DNA of 64,000 nt from an uncultured Bacteroidales bacterium (GTDB lineage Bacteria > Bacteroidota > Bacteroidia > Bacteroidales > Salinivirgaceae): positions 1 through 64,000 of the forward strand of contig CALJOM010000011.1 of NCBI GenBank assembly GCA_937981765.1, given 5' to 3'. This document shows, one piece after another, positions 8,196 through 17,289 of the stretch (its first letter is position 1; every line of letters begins with the position of its first letter). The notes beneath the pieces were generated by a model, which was not told where the DNA came from, did not search any database, and saw nothing but the letters and a program-made list of their open reading frames with translations. The position numbers and the translations under genes were made by a program.

Positions 8196-10820
8196 TTACA
8201 GATTCAGAAGGGCGTTAAAAATCAACCTGAACGTTGCAGGGGTTTGTCCGCGGTAGTGTGGACTGAACCCGTAAAACACAAACTGTCCGCGGTTTTTCTT
8301 TAACCAAACCATAATAGCTTTATCCTCAAGTAGTTTTCCGTTTTTAAGATAACCACTAACGGCTTTGTCGGTCTCTGGGAAAGATAGTAAAACCCGGCGG
8401 TCGGTGTCGAATTGAGGAATGGTTGTTTCAAAAAGAGCATAGTCGTCGAGGAAAACCGGAAACGATCGAGGAAAACCGTAGGTTAGCGGATGATTTTCAA
8501 CAGCATTCACCATTAGGTGGGTACCACTGATTTCAAGGCCTTGTTTGGTTAGATTTTCTGTAACGTTAACTATGGGGAGTTTGAACTCTTCTATGTTGTC
8601 CTTGTCCACTTCTAATTCCAATATTCCAGTAAACAGGTTTACCGATTTCCCCCAGGTAAGAACGGTACCACCATTATCTACAAATTTTAGAACTTTCGAA
8701 AGGCCCTTTTTACCCATCCCTTTGGCATATTGAGGTTCGAGGTTAACCGGGAAATAGTCGTCTTCGTGTTTTCGTTTGCCCGATAGTATGAGGTCGGCTT
8801 CCTGATTCGGGAAAATCAAAATCTGAAAATTTTGCTGAAGGTTGATATATGCAAGCTCTGATGGGCGAATAATTGTATACGGAACAGAATAGCTGTCGAA
8901 CAAAAATCGTGTCCATCCGGCATCCATATCGTGGAAATACGATTCAACGAGGCCAATTCGGGGCAACTTTAATTCCGCAAGAATATTGGAGGGTATTTGT
9001 TGTATAAACTGTGGTGGATCAGCTACATTTAATCCTTTCACAAGGCTCTCACCCGACTTTCGTAGTACAAAACTGCCGGCTGCATAGGTTATGCCCCCGT
9101 AGGTGTAGTCTGACGTAACCCGAAATACCTTTTCACCTTTGGATAGTGCAGAAAATACTATTTTATAGCTTTCGTTGTTGGCTGGCGGGAAAATTAGGAA
9201 ATCACCCTGCGATTGGGCTGCTTGGGGTAATGTAATACCGGTGATCGAAACCAACGATTTCTCAAGTTCGGGAGATTTGGTGTTTATTTCAAATGCTTCA
9301 AGGCCAAAATTCAGCGGGAACGACCAGCTAGTGATATCGTACGGTTTAATTATTTCGCCGTTAGGGGTGTAGTGTCGTTCGGGATAATGTTGATTTTCCA
9401 TAACTTCCTTAATGAATGCACGGAAAGGATGGGCAAGTGAAATTACCACGTCGCCGGAATGAAACACTCGCCGGTCGATAACTACATCGGAGGCTAATTG
9501 CGAAACGCGAATTCCATGTTCCTGCATCAGAGCAACAAAATCGCGAAGGCCGCTTTTATTTATGGTTGCAATGGGAAGAATATAGTAGTAGGGCGGGGTG
9601 TTTTTACCTTTTTGGTATTCTTTCTGGCAGAGGTCGTTCCGGAATTTAAGAATTGCGTTTTTATGCAACGAAGCTGTTTTTAGCATGGAGAAAGTAGAGC
9701 TGATTTCATAGCTGACAATATCTCCCAAACGCCACCATCCGCCTTCCCATGGAGCGATAAAGTTAACTCCCTTTTTGTATTCCGAAAGTCCTTTTCCCAA
9801 AACTTTTAGTTCGATTTTTTCGATATAAATCGGGGTGGCTGTTTTTACTGAGGCAGCTTCGGTGAGCAGGCTGATAACATTTTTCCACAGGCATGTTTCC
9901 GTGGAGCCCGGCCAATAGTTGTCGAAAACATACCGTTGAGCAATTCCTGTCAGACCGTCGGTGATCATATCGTTCAGCATGTTCGACCCAAACAAACCCA
10001 CCCAGCTCCACATGGTTTCGTCAATGTTCATGGCAATGGGGTCGTGGTTTGGTTGGACGAAATAGCGCGGGCCGTTGGCACCCATCTGATGCTTTTCCAC
10101 CATCACTTGCGGAAACCATTCGCGCGATGTTAACGCCGATACGGCTCGGTTTTCGGATTGGGTAAGCATCAAAAAATCGCGGTTTATATTGTGCCCTACA
10201 TATTTGTGATAAACTCCCGGAAAATTGGTCCCTTCGTATTTTGTGCCCACTTTACTGAGGTAGTGTTTGTTCAGCATATCCATGCCGTCGGGGTTGTGGC
10301 AGGGAATCATCATATAAACCACATTGTCCAGAATGGCGAGGGTATCGGCTCCGTTAGCGGCTACAAGCCGATAGGCAATGTTAGGAGAGGCTTGGCTGGG
10401 CCCCACTTCGTTGGAGTGCATCGATAAAGCACCCAGGACAAAAACCTTTCCTTCGGATGTTAATTTTTCTTTTTCGTCAGGAGTTAATGAATGGTTGAGC
10501 GCCAATTGACGGTTAATTTCTTTTAAACGTTCAAGATTTGCCAGATTTTTTTCCGACGAAATGCACACCATATACAACGGTTTGCCCATTGCAGTTTGCC
10601 CGATAATAAAAGTTTTCAGCCGGTTTGTTTCGGCCTCTAGTTTTTTGAAATAGGCAATCAATGGGTCGTAAAACACTAATTTTCGGTCGTCTCCCGGATT
10701 GAATCCAAAATGCTCGCGAGGTGTGGTTACTTTTTGAGCCTGGGCAGACATTATGGCAACGCCAAACAATAGTGTGAAAATCTGGCAGTAGCCGCGGGTG
10801 TAAACGAAAAAACGGTTCAT
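8196..10820 (-). CDS. M14 family zinc carboxypeptidase, exported
   Basis: An 874-residue protein of the large M14 metallocarboxypeptidase type common in Bacteroidota. A signal peptide (residues 1-29, ending SAQAQ) targets it to the periplasm or beyond. The zinc-binding HxxE lies in MHSNEVGP at about residue 135. A downstream IPCHNPDGMDML matches the M14 substrate-binding region, and HQMGANGPRYFV follows. LLTEAAS at about residue 318 is a candidate for the catalytic Glu. The C-terminal half resembles the glutamine-amidotransferase-like region seen in these long members. It cleaves C-terminal residues or amides from peptides; the substrate is not predictable. It is a single gene convergent with the upstream T9SS cargo gene, with a TAnnTTTG promoter at 10862-10869. 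Confidence 0.88.
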   Translation of the reverse strand: MNRFFVYTRGYCQIFTLLFGVAIMSAQAQKVTTPREHFGFNPGDDRKLVFYDPLIAYFKKLEAETNRLKTFIIGQTAMGKPLYMVCISSEKNLANLERLKEINRQLALNHSLTPDEKEKLTSEGKVFVLGALSMHSNEVGPSQASPNIAYRLVAANGADTLAILDNVVYMMIPCHNPDGMDMLNKHYLSKVGTKYEGTNFPGVYHKYVGHNINRDFLMLTQSENRAVSALTSREWFPQVMVEKHQMGANGPRYFVQPNHDPIAMNIDETMWSWVGLFGSNMLNDMITDGLTGIAQRYVFDNYWPGSTETCLWKNVISLLTEAASVKTATPIYIEKIELKVLGKGLSEYKKGVNFIAPWEGGWWRLGDIVSYEISSTFSMLKTASLHKNAILKFRNDLCQKEYQKGKNTPPYYYILPIATINKSGLRDFVALMQEHGIRVSQLASDVVIDRRVFHSGDVVISLAHPFRAFIKEVMENQHYPERHYTPNGEIIKPYDITSWSFPLNFGLEAFEINTKSPELEKSLVSITGITLPQAAQSQGDFLIFPPANNESYKIVFSALSKGEKVFRVTSDYTYGGITYAAGSFVLRKSGESLVKGLNVADPPQFIQQIPSNILAELKLPRIGLVESYFHDMDAGWTRFLFDSYSVPYTIIRPSELAYINLQQNFQILIFPNQEADLILSGKRKHEDDYFPVNLEPQYAKGMGKKGLSKVLKFVDNGGTVLTWGKSVNLFTGILELEVDKDNIEEFKLPIVNVTENLTKQGLEISGTHLMVNAVENHPLTYGFPRSFPVFLDDYALFETTIPQFDTDRRVLLSFPETDKAVSGYLKNGKLLEDKAIMVWLKKNRGQFVFYGFSPHYRGQTPATFRLIFNALLNL

Positions 10821-10861
10821 AGTCGCAGTTTTAAGATGGTTGCATTATGGGTTGATAGTGA

Positions 10862-10869
10862 CAAAAGTA
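10862..10869 (-). promoter_or_regulatory. Bacteroidetes -7 box of the M14 carboxypeptidase gene
   Basis: On the minus strand the bases read TACTTTTG, an exact TAnnTTTG, 41 bases before the ATG at 10820. No clear -33 TTTG is visible. Confidence 0.45.
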
Positions 10870-11103
10870 AAAAAGTTTTTTATGGATGTTTCGAAACGCC
10901 GGGTTAATTTTGCGTTGATAGCGAAACATGCCGTATTGAGAGGAGAAAAATACTCATTGAAAACATGGAAATAATAGATTTAAACAAATGCGTTATTGAA
11001 ATGTTTGCGTTGTAGGTTAGCTAGGGGAGTTATTTTGCAATGATTTCGGAATATGCCAAAAAACGACAACAATTTTTCATAATAAAAAATGGAATGGTTT
11101 GTG

Positions 11104-11111
11104 TATTTTTG
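11104..11111 (+). promoter_or_regulatory. Bacteroidetes -7 box of the small winged-helix gene
   Basis: TATTTTTG matches TAnnTTTG exactly. It lies 24 bases before ATG 11136 and inside the longer open frame from 11040, which supports 11136 as the true start. The rest of the 315-base gap 10821-11135 shows no gene. Confidence 0.5.
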
Positions 11112-11135
11112 GTTGGTTCAATAAAAAATACGAAC

Positions 11136-11312
11136 ATGAGCGCAGAAAAAGTTCTTGAAACTATGAAAAAAGCCGGACGTCCGCTACGTTCGGGAGAAAT
11201 AGCCCATCTTTCCGGATTAGACAAAAAGGAAGTTGAAAAGGCTATGAAAGTTTTACAGAAAGAGGGTAAAATTGAGTCGCCAGCCCGTTGTGTGTGGCAG
11301 CCGAAACAGTAG
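11136..11312 (+). CDS. Small winged-helix DNA-binding protein
   Basis: A 58-residue protein starting MSAEKVLETMKK. It consists of almost nothing but a winged helix-turn-helix: EIAHLSGLDKKEVEKAMKVL reads as helix-turn-recognition helix, and GKIESPARCVWQPKQ as the wing. The fold resembles the MarR/Sso10a type of small regulators. The frame is open upstream to 11040, but a promoter box at 11104-11111 falls within that part. A terminator follows at 11339, so it is probably a single-gene unit. It stands just ahead of an ABC exporter and could regulate it; that is inference from position only. Confidence 0.7.
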   Translation: MSAEKVLETMKKAGRPLRSGEIAHLSGLDKKEVEKAMKVLQKEGKIESPARCVWQPKQ

Positions 11313-11338
11313 TTTAACTTTTACCACTGCCTTGTGTA

Positions 11339-11370
11339 GCCTCCCATAAAAGGGAGGTAGTTATTTTTTT
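11339..11370 (+). terminator. Terminator between the winged-helix gene and the ABC exporter
   Basis: Six G-C-rich pairs (CCTCCC at 11340-11345, GGGAGG at 11352-11357) with a six-base loop, followed by TAG and a T-rich run to 11371. Confidence 0.5.
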
Positions 11371-11422
11371 TACCATTATATACTTGAAAAATTTGAGTCA
11401 CACAACTTTATAATCGAACTGT

Positions 11423-12364
11423 ATGAACACCCTTGTAGCAGAAAAAATTTCCAAAAGTTTTATCAAACATCGGGCACTCGACAATGTTTCGATCACCGTT
11501 CCTGAAGGGTCGATCTTTGGATTGCTTGGGCCTAATGGAGCAGGGAAAACAACCTTGATTCGTATTATTAACCAGATTTACGCAGCCGATAGTGGCCAGA
11601 TTTATTTCGATGGTCGTCCGATGAAACTCAGCGATGTGGAACACATTGGGTATCTCCCTGAAGAACGCGGACTCTATAAAAAAATGAAGGTGGGTGAGCA
11701 GGCCATTTATCTTGCGCAGATGAAGGGCTTAAGCCGCAACGATGCTTTAAGGCGATTAAAATACTGGTTCGAAAAATTTGAAATTCAAAACTGGTGGGAC
11801 AAAAAGGTCGAAGAACTGTCTAAGGGGATGGCACAGAAGGTGCAGTTTATTGTAACCGTAATTCATAATCCCCGACTGTTGATTTTTGATGAACCGTTTA
11901 GCGGATTCGACCCAATCAATGCCGCATTGCTCAAAGATGAGATGCTGGAGCTAAAACGTAAGGGGACTACCATAATTTTTTCAACCCATAACATGAGTTC
12001 GGTGGAAGAGTTATGCGAACACGTGGCTTTAATTAACAAATCGAAGAAAATTCTTGATGGGAAGGTGGATGAAATTCGTGAGCGATACAAAGCCAACATG
12101 TTTCAGGTTGATTATATCGGATCATTAAATGAAAATCTGTTCAATAACACATTGCTTAAGATTTTGAAAAGCGAAGTTAACGGAAAATATCAACGGATAG
12201 TGCTTCAGGCCAATGTAGAAACACCGGCAAACGATATTCTCCGAGAGCTTATTCAACATGTTGAAATTCACGCATTTCAGGAGGTTTTGCCTTCCATGAA
12301 CGATATTTTTATCCGTGTTGTAAAAGAGTTCGAAAACGTTCCGCAACAAGTACAAACCGTTTAA
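11423..12364 (+). CDS. ABC transporter ATP-binding protein, NatA-like
   Basis: A 313-residue ATPase subunit of an ABC-2 type exporter. It shows the Walker A GPNGAGKTT (about residues 36-44), the signature ELSKGMAQKVQ (about 132), Walker B LLIFDEPFSGFDP (about 152) and the switch His in STHN. A C-terminal region of about 90 residues after the ATPase core corresponds to the accessory domain of NatA-like proteins (DUF4162 type). The permease gene follows after 43 bases, so the pair is an operon. NatAB exporters in other bacteria pump sodium or other solutes; the substrate here is unknown. Confidence 0.88.
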   Translation: MNTLVAEKISKSFIKHRALDNVSITVPEGSIFGLLGPNGAGKTTLIRIINQIYAADSGQIYFDGRPMKLSDVEHIGYLPEERGLYKKMKVGEQAIYLAQMKGLSRNDALRRLKYWFEKFEIQNWWDKKVEELSKGMAQKVQFIVTVIHNPRLLIFDEPFSGFDPINAALLKDEMLELKRKGTTIIFSTHNMSSVEELCEHVALINKSKKILDGKVDEIRERYKANMFQVDYIGSLNENLFNNTLLKILKSEVNGKYQRIVLQANVETPANDILRELIQHVEIHAFQEVLPSMNDIFIRVVKEFENVPQQVQTV

Positions 12365-12407
12365 TCCTTTTGTTAGAAAAATCAGATTTACGTAAAAACC
12401 GAAAACC

Positions 12408-14030
12408 ATGAACAAAATAATTCATATCATTCAACGCGAGTATTTAAGCAGGGTACGCAAGAAGTCGTTTATAATTATGACAATCCTTGGCCCGTTACTT
12501 TTTGCTGCTATGATAATGGCACCGATCTTTATCAGCAGAATAGAAGATTCAAGCCGCCGACAGATTGCCGTTATCGACAGCAGCAGCATTTTCGATTACA
12601 CCAAGATATTGAAGGAGGTGGTGTATCTTAACACTCTTCAATTGAGAACCGACCTGATAAAAATCAACCCAAATGTTGCCCGCGAGAACGAGACTTTTCG
12701 TGTAATGGCCGAACAGTTGGATGCCATTGTGGTGCAGCGTGATGAGAACATGGTTGAAAACATTAAAATTACGCTTCGCAACAATCTATCTAAATTGCAG
12801 TTTAACAACAGAATATCGAAAGCAGTTGCCGATAGCGTTTATCAACACCATGCTGCCTATTACGATCTTTTGATCCAGGAGTTCGAAAGTGTACGAGGAA
12901 AAATCCCCGACGATGGAAACACTTCCTTTGTGTATGTTGACATGAGTGTTGAACAGGCAAAAAAGGTCATTGAAAACGATGGTTTTTATGCCGTTGTTTT
13001 TATACCGCAGAACATTCTTGCATCGCAGCAGATTCAGATTTTGTCGAAAAAAGCCTTTCCGATAGGTCTTCGTACACACATTACAGCAAGTATAGAGCGC
13101 GCCATAGAAAAGCACAAAATGATTGAGGTAGGCATTTCGATGCAGGATTTGAGTAGAATTAAAACAAAAATCAATGCTCAAACAATTCAGCTAACCGAGA
13201 GCGGAGAGATGAAAGAAAGCCGTTCGGAGATTCCTATGGTTGTTGGATATCTTTCGGGGTTTCTGATCTATTTTGCCATCTTTTTCTTCGGAGCTATGGT
13301 TATGCGAGGCATTATTGAGGAAAAATCGAACCGGATAATAGAGGTAATTCTTTCGTCGGTTAAACCCATGCAACTTATGTTCGGTAAAATTGTGGGAGTT
13401 GGATTAGTTGGATTGACTCAGTTCCTGCTTTGGATTGTAATCACTGTTTCATTGGTTCAGGTTGTTGGAACAGCATTAACAGAAACACCAAAAATCCATC
13501 AGGAGCTGCAGGCAGTTGAGATGTTCGATATCGGAGGTATGCACGAAGCTGTGGCCGAACAACCCAATAATCCATCGGTTTTGGCTTCTGCGCTTAAAAG
13601 TATCTCGGTAATAAATTTCCCTGTGGTTTTGGGTTTATTTTTATTCTATTTTATCGGCGGATATCTTCTTTACGGAGCCATGTTTGCTGCAGTTGGCGCT
13701 GCCGTAGACAATGAGGCCGATACTCAGCAATTTATGCTGCCGATAACCATTCCGTTAGTTATAGGGCTGATTGTAATGTTGAATGTAATGAATAATCCCG
13801 ATAGCACTATTGCCTATTGGTTTTCAATCATACCGTTTACATCTCCGATAGTGATGATGGTACGCGTGCCGTTCGGAGTTCCTGTGAGTGATGTTTTGCT
13901 ATCCATGCTGTTATTAATTTTAACATTTGTATTTATGGCCTGGGTGGCAGCGCGAATCTACAGGGCAGGGATTTTGTTTTATGGATCAAAAATTTCATGG
14001 AAAGATCTCTGGAAATGGCTCCGTTATTAA
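12408..14030 (+). CDS. ABC-2 type transporter permease, NatB-like
   Basis: A 540-residue permease. One membrane helix lies near the N-terminus (about residues 21-43). A long extracytoplasmic domain of some 230 residues follows, then a cluster of about five hydrophobic helices in the last 260 residues (for example YLSGFLIYFAIFFFGAMVM and GFLFYFIGGYLLYGAMF-like segments). The motif IIEEKSNRIIEVILSSVKP is characteristic of NatB-type permeases. It follows its ATPase gene at 11423-12364 and ends at a strong bidirectional terminator. Confidence 0.88.
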   Translation: MNKIIHIIQREYLSRVRKKSFIIMTILGPLLFAAMIMAPIFISRIEDSSRRQIAVIDSSSIFDYTKILKEVVYLNTLQLRTDLIKINPNVARENETFRVMAEQLDAIVVQRDENMVENIKITLRNNLSKLQFNNRISKAVADSVYQHHAAYYDLLIQEFESVRGKIPDDGNTSFVYVDMSVEQAKKVIENDGFYAVVFIPQNILASQQIQILSKKAFPIGLRTHITASIERAIEKHKMIEVGISMQDLSRIKTKINAQTIQLTESGEMKESRSEIPMVVGYLSGFLIYFAIFFFGAMVMRGIIEEKSNRIIEVILSSVKPMQLMFGKIVGVGLVGLTQFLLWIVITVSLVQVVGTALTETPKIHQELQAVEMFDIGGMHEAVAEQPNNPSVLASALKSISVINFPVVLGLFLFYFIGGYLLYGAMFAAVGAAVDNEADTQQFMLPITIPLVIGLIVMLNVMNNPDSTIAYWFSIIPFTSPIVMMVRVPFGVPVSDVLLSMLLLILTFVFMAWVAARIYRAGILFYGSKISWKDLWKWLRY

Positions 14031-14053
14031 CAAGACCACACTCTAGATGAAAC

Positions 14054-14087
14054 AAAAAAGGGCTTAATGATATTAAAGCCCTTTTTT
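14054..14087. terminator. Bidirectional terminator between convergent genes
   Basis: A 12-bp stem (AAAAAAGGGCTT at 14054-14065 with AAGCCCTTTTTT at 14076-14087) and a ten-base loop. The A and T runs make it work for the plus-strand ABC operon and the minus-strand S9 peptidase gene alike. Confidence 0.8.
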
Positions 14088-14100
14088 GTTGATTAGCAGG

Positions 14101-16212
14101 CTATTGTGTTATTCCCAGAATTTTAAACATAAAGGCGTATTCAAACGCTACGTCGCGAAGGGGTTTAAATCGTCCGGAGGCTCCTCCGTGGCCTGCATCC
14201 ATGTCGATTTTGAAGAGTAACAGATTGTTATCGGTTTTCATTTCGCGGAGTTTAGCTACCCATTTGGCGGGTTCCCAGTATTGCACTTGTGAATCGTGGT
14301 AGCCAGTGGTTACCAGCATGTTGGGGTAGCTTTGCTTTTTAACCTGATCGTAGGGTGAATACGACTTCATGTAGAAATAATATTCTTTGTTGTTTGGATT
14401 GCCCCATTCGTCGTATTCGGAGGTGGTGAGAGGTATGGTTTCGTCGAACATGGTGGTTACAACATCTACAAACGGCACCTGAGCAATTATGCCACGGAAA
14501 AGATCTGGGCGCATGTTGGCTACTGCCCCAACTAGCAAACCCCCGGCACTACCGCCCTGAGCATACAAGAGGTTGGTATTTGTGTATTTTTCTTGTATCA
14601 GAAATTCGGCGCAAGCAATAAAATCAGTAAACGTGTTCATTTTTTTCAACAGTTTACCATCTTCGTACCAGTATCTTCCCATTTCCTGCCCACCCCGGAT
14701 GTGTGCCATGGCAAAAACAAAACCACGATCAAGAAGGCTTATGCGTGATACGCTGAAATAAGGGTTAAGTGAATAACCATACGAACCATAGCCATAAAGG
14801 AGAGCCGGATTGTTGCCGTTGCGCTCCAACCCTTTGCGATAAACTATGGATAACGGGATTTTAGTTCCGTCAGTGGCGATTGCCCATAGGCGCTTGGTTT
14901 CGTAATTCTGTGGATCGTATCCTCCTAGAACTTCGGTTTGTTTGAGTAGTATTTTTTCACGGGTATCGAGGTTGTATTCATAGGTGGTGAAGGGAGTAGT
15001 GAGTGAGGTATAGGTGAAACGGAAAAGATTGGTATTGAATTCAGGATTGTATGAACTAAGAAGGGCGTAAACTTCTTCGTCAAAGGCCATAAAATGTTCT
15101 TTTCCGGAAGATAGGTCTATTATGCGTATTTGTTCAAGAGCATTGGTGCGCTCTTCGATCACAAGGTGGTTTTTAAACAGGTTGAATCCTTCGAGCAAAA
15201 CGTCGGAGCGGTGCGGGATAACTTCGGCCCAAAATTTTTTCTCGGTTTTACCAACCGGGGTTCTCATCAGGCGGAAGTTTTGTGCCTGAAGGTTGGTTAA
15301 CACATAGAAGTGGGTTGAGTGATGATCGATTGAATATTCCAGACCTCGTTCCCGTGGTTGAAAAATTTTAAACTCACCGTTCGGTGTATTAGCATCGAGG
15401 TATCGATATTCGTTGGAGAGTGTGCTGTTGCTGTTAATGAAAATATAGGCTTTCGACCTAGATTTAGACACGCTTACGCTGAATGTTTCATCGGGTTCTT
15501 CGTAAACAAGGATGTCTTTATTGGAAGCTGGGTCGTTGATATTGTGGCGAAGAATTTTGTTGGAGCGGAGGGTGATGGTGTCTTTCATGGTGTAGAATAC
15601 CGTCAGATTATCGTTTGCCCAAATTGCAGCTCCGGTGGTGTTATCGATTTTTGTGTTAAGCAGTTGCCCGGTTTCGAGGTTTTTAAAAAATATTGCATAG
15701 CGTCGGCGGCTTACAGTGTCAACCCCATAGGCAAGAATTTTATTGTTGGGTGAAACGGATATCCCGGCAACATGGTAGTAGGGATGTTTTTTAGCCATGG
15801 AGTTTACATCAAGAAGTATCTCCTCAGGTTCCTGCATGGAGTTTTTTCTGCGGCAATAGATTGGGTATTCATTTCCGGCTTCGTAACGAGTGTAATAGTA
15901 GTATCCGTTTTCGAAATAGGGAACCGATTCGTCTTGTTCTTTTATTCTGCCTTTTATTTCCTCAAAGAGTTTTTTCTGAAGGGGTTCGGTATCCTTCATG
16001 ACGTATGCCGTGTAATTGTTTTCGGCTTTGAGGTAATTAAGCACATCGGGGTGATTGCGTTGATTCATCCAGAAGTAGTTGTCAATTCGTGTGTCTTCAT
16101 GGATGGTCAATTCCTGGGGTATTTTTTTTGCCACAGGCGGGGTTGGTGATTTTTGACAACCGGCAAAAACAAGCACTAAAGAGAGCACCAATAGTTTTAA
16201 TCCGTTTTTCAT
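14101..16212 (-). CDS. S9A prolyl oligopeptidase family protease (oligopeptidase B type), lipoprotein
   Basis: A 703-residue serine peptidase that cleaves oligopeptides. A lipoprotein signal ends at VLVFAGC, so it is probably anchored in the envelope. An N-terminal seven-bladed propeller (about residues 75-430) filters substrates by size. The alpha/beta-hydrolase domain has the nucleophile in GGSAGGLL (Ser about 556), the Asp in YHDSQVQYWEP (about 639) and the His in DAGHGG (about 674). MAHIRGGQEMGRYWYEDGK upstream of the Ser is typical of oligopeptidase B, which prefers Arg/Lys at P1. It follows the MvaD-like gene by 27 bases and is probably co-transcribed. Confidence 0.9.
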   Translation of the reverse strand: MKNGLKLLVLSLVLVFAGCQKSPTPPVAKKIPQELTIHEDTRIDNYFWMNQRNHPDVLNYLKAENNYTAYVMKDTEPLQKKLFEEIKGRIKEQDESVPYFENGYYYYTRYEAGNEYPIYCRRKNSMQEPEEILLDVNSMAKKHPYYHVAGISVSPNNKILAYGVDTVSRRRYAIFFKNLETGQLLNTKIDNTTGAAIWANDNLTVFYTMKDTITLRSNKILRHNINDPASNKDILVYEEPDETFSVSVSKSRSKAYIFINSNSTLSNEYRYLDANTPNGEFKIFQPRERGLEYSIDHHSTHFYVLTNLQAQNFRLMRTPVGKTEKKFWAEVIPHRSDVLLEGFNLFKNHLVIEERTNALEQIRIIDLSSGKEHFMAFDEEVYALLSSYNPEFNTNLFRFTYTSLTTPFTTYEYNLDTREKILLKQTEVLGGYDPQNYETKRLWAIATDGTKIPLSIVYRKGLERNGNNPALLYGYGSYGYSLNPYFSVSRISLLDRGFVFAMAHIRGGQEMGRYWYEDGKLLKKMNTFTDFIACAEFLIQEKYTNTNLLYAQGGSAGGLLVGAVANMRPDLFRGIIAQVPFVDVVTTMFDETIPLTTSEYDEWGNPNNKEYYFYMKSYSPYDQVKKQSYPNMLVTTGYHDSQVQYWEPAKWVAKLREMKTDNNLLLFKIDMDAGHGGASGRFKPLRDVAFEYAFMFKILGITQ

Positions 16213-16239
16213 AGGTTTGATTTTTTATTGGGAAGAAAA

Positions 16240-17259
16240 TTACCAAATCTCATCTTTTATTTTGTAGGGGCCTTTGCCTATGTAGTCGTGAAGAACTAAG
16301 GCGGAGGCGGGAATAATATTTGGGATTTCCTGCAGAAGACTTTTTTGGGCAATAGGTGGGTAAATCAGGTGTAAGCGCATTTCGCGGTCGATTGAGAAAG
16401 CTATCGGACATTGGCAATCGTTTCTAAAGTTGCGTAGTTTGCGAATGGTGTCAATCATTGCTCCATCGGGGAAAAACTGTGAGTTTTCCAGAGAGAGGAG
16501 TAGGCCCGCAAAGGTTAAGGCTTCGTTTTCGGTAACCTGTTCAAACACATCCCATTGTCCTTCGTCTAGTGCGCGTGTAAACTTGGTGAAGTTTAATTGT
16601 GCATGCCGTTGTCTTACTTCCATGTAGAAATGTTCGGTAAGTAAATCAGGATTGGGAATGTCGATTTTCCCATCGTTAAATATTATAATGGTATCCTGCA
16701 GTTTTTCGTAAATCATTGCCCGTCGCTGATACGGTGTGGCATATTTGTCGGACGACCATTGTATAGCATCGCTTTTTCCAAGAGAAACAAAACCTGCATA
16801 AACCGAGCGGGCTGCATTTTCTGAATCGAGCAGTGCCAAGCTGCTAATCGTTTGAAGGTTGATTTTTTGGTCGAATTTTCCAAAGCGTCCGGCTATTTCG
16901 GCAACACAGAAGGCTAGGGAACACATGGCGGTATAGATTCCAACAAATGGCTCTACACTGGCATCGATTAAAACATCAATTTCAAACGCTGTTTTTTGTA
17001 TCCAGGGATATATTGCTATAGCCTTGTTGAACCATTGTTGTGTTCTGAAATTCAAATATTCAGAATCTCTTCCGTTGATTTTGGCAACTAGCTTCAAGGT
17101 TTTACCTTCGTCATAGTGGTAACGTACTACTGTTTCCGAACGCGATTTCTCTAAGGTCATAGAGATTGTGGGGCTGCCTTGAACCCGTTTGCGGAAACTG
17201 CCAAAATTCTTCACCAGTGAAATGTTGGTGGGACTGCTGTAGGATATGACTCCTTTCAT
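16240..17259 (-). CDS. Divergent diphosphomevalonate decarboxylase-like GHMP protein
   Basis: A 339-residue protein that aligns along its whole length with diphosphomevalonate decarboxylase (MvaD). SSPTNISLVKNFGS matches the usual NIALVKYWGK, SPTISMTL matches NPSISFTL, and AARSVYAGFV matches the CRSxYGG region. AFSIDREMRLHLIYP matches the TLDAGPNVHLLYP region and keeps the catalytic Asp. Several active-site elements are changed. The lysine of KYWGK is Asn, the Gly/Ser-rich nucleotide loop (GIASSASG) reads VGIYTAMC, GSGSA before the Arg is DSENA, and AGPN is REMR. It may be a decarboxylase with altered mechanism or a non-catalytic or re-purposed paralogue. It is the first gene of a likely two-gene unit with the S9 peptidase; a TATTTTTG box lies at 17282-17289. 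Confidence 0.65.
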   Translation of the reverse strand: MKGVISYSSPTNISLVKNFGSFRKRVQGSPTISMTLEKSRSETVVRYHYDEGKTLKLVAKINGRDSEYLNFRTQQWFNKAIAIYPWIQKTAFEIDVLIDASVEPFVGIYTAMCSLAFCVAEIAGRFGKFDQKINLQTISSLALLDSENAARSVYAGFVSLGKSDAIQWSSDKYATPYQRRAMIYEKLQDTIIIFNDGKIDIPNPDLLTEHFYMEVRQRHAQLNFTKFTRALDEGQWDVFEQVTENEALTFAGLLLSLENSQFFPDGAMIDTIRKLRNFRNDCQCPIAFSIDREMRLHLIYPPIAQKSLLQEIPNIIPASALVLHDYIGKGPYKIKDEIW

Positions 17260-17281
17260 GGTTATGGTTATTTCCTTTGCT

Positions 17282-17289
17282 CAAAAATA
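17282..17289 (-). promoter_or_regulatory. Bacteroidetes -7 box of the MvaD-like gene
   Basis: Minus-strand TATTTTTG, an exact TAnnTTTG, 22 bases before the ATG at 17259. No clear -33 element. Confidence 0.45.
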
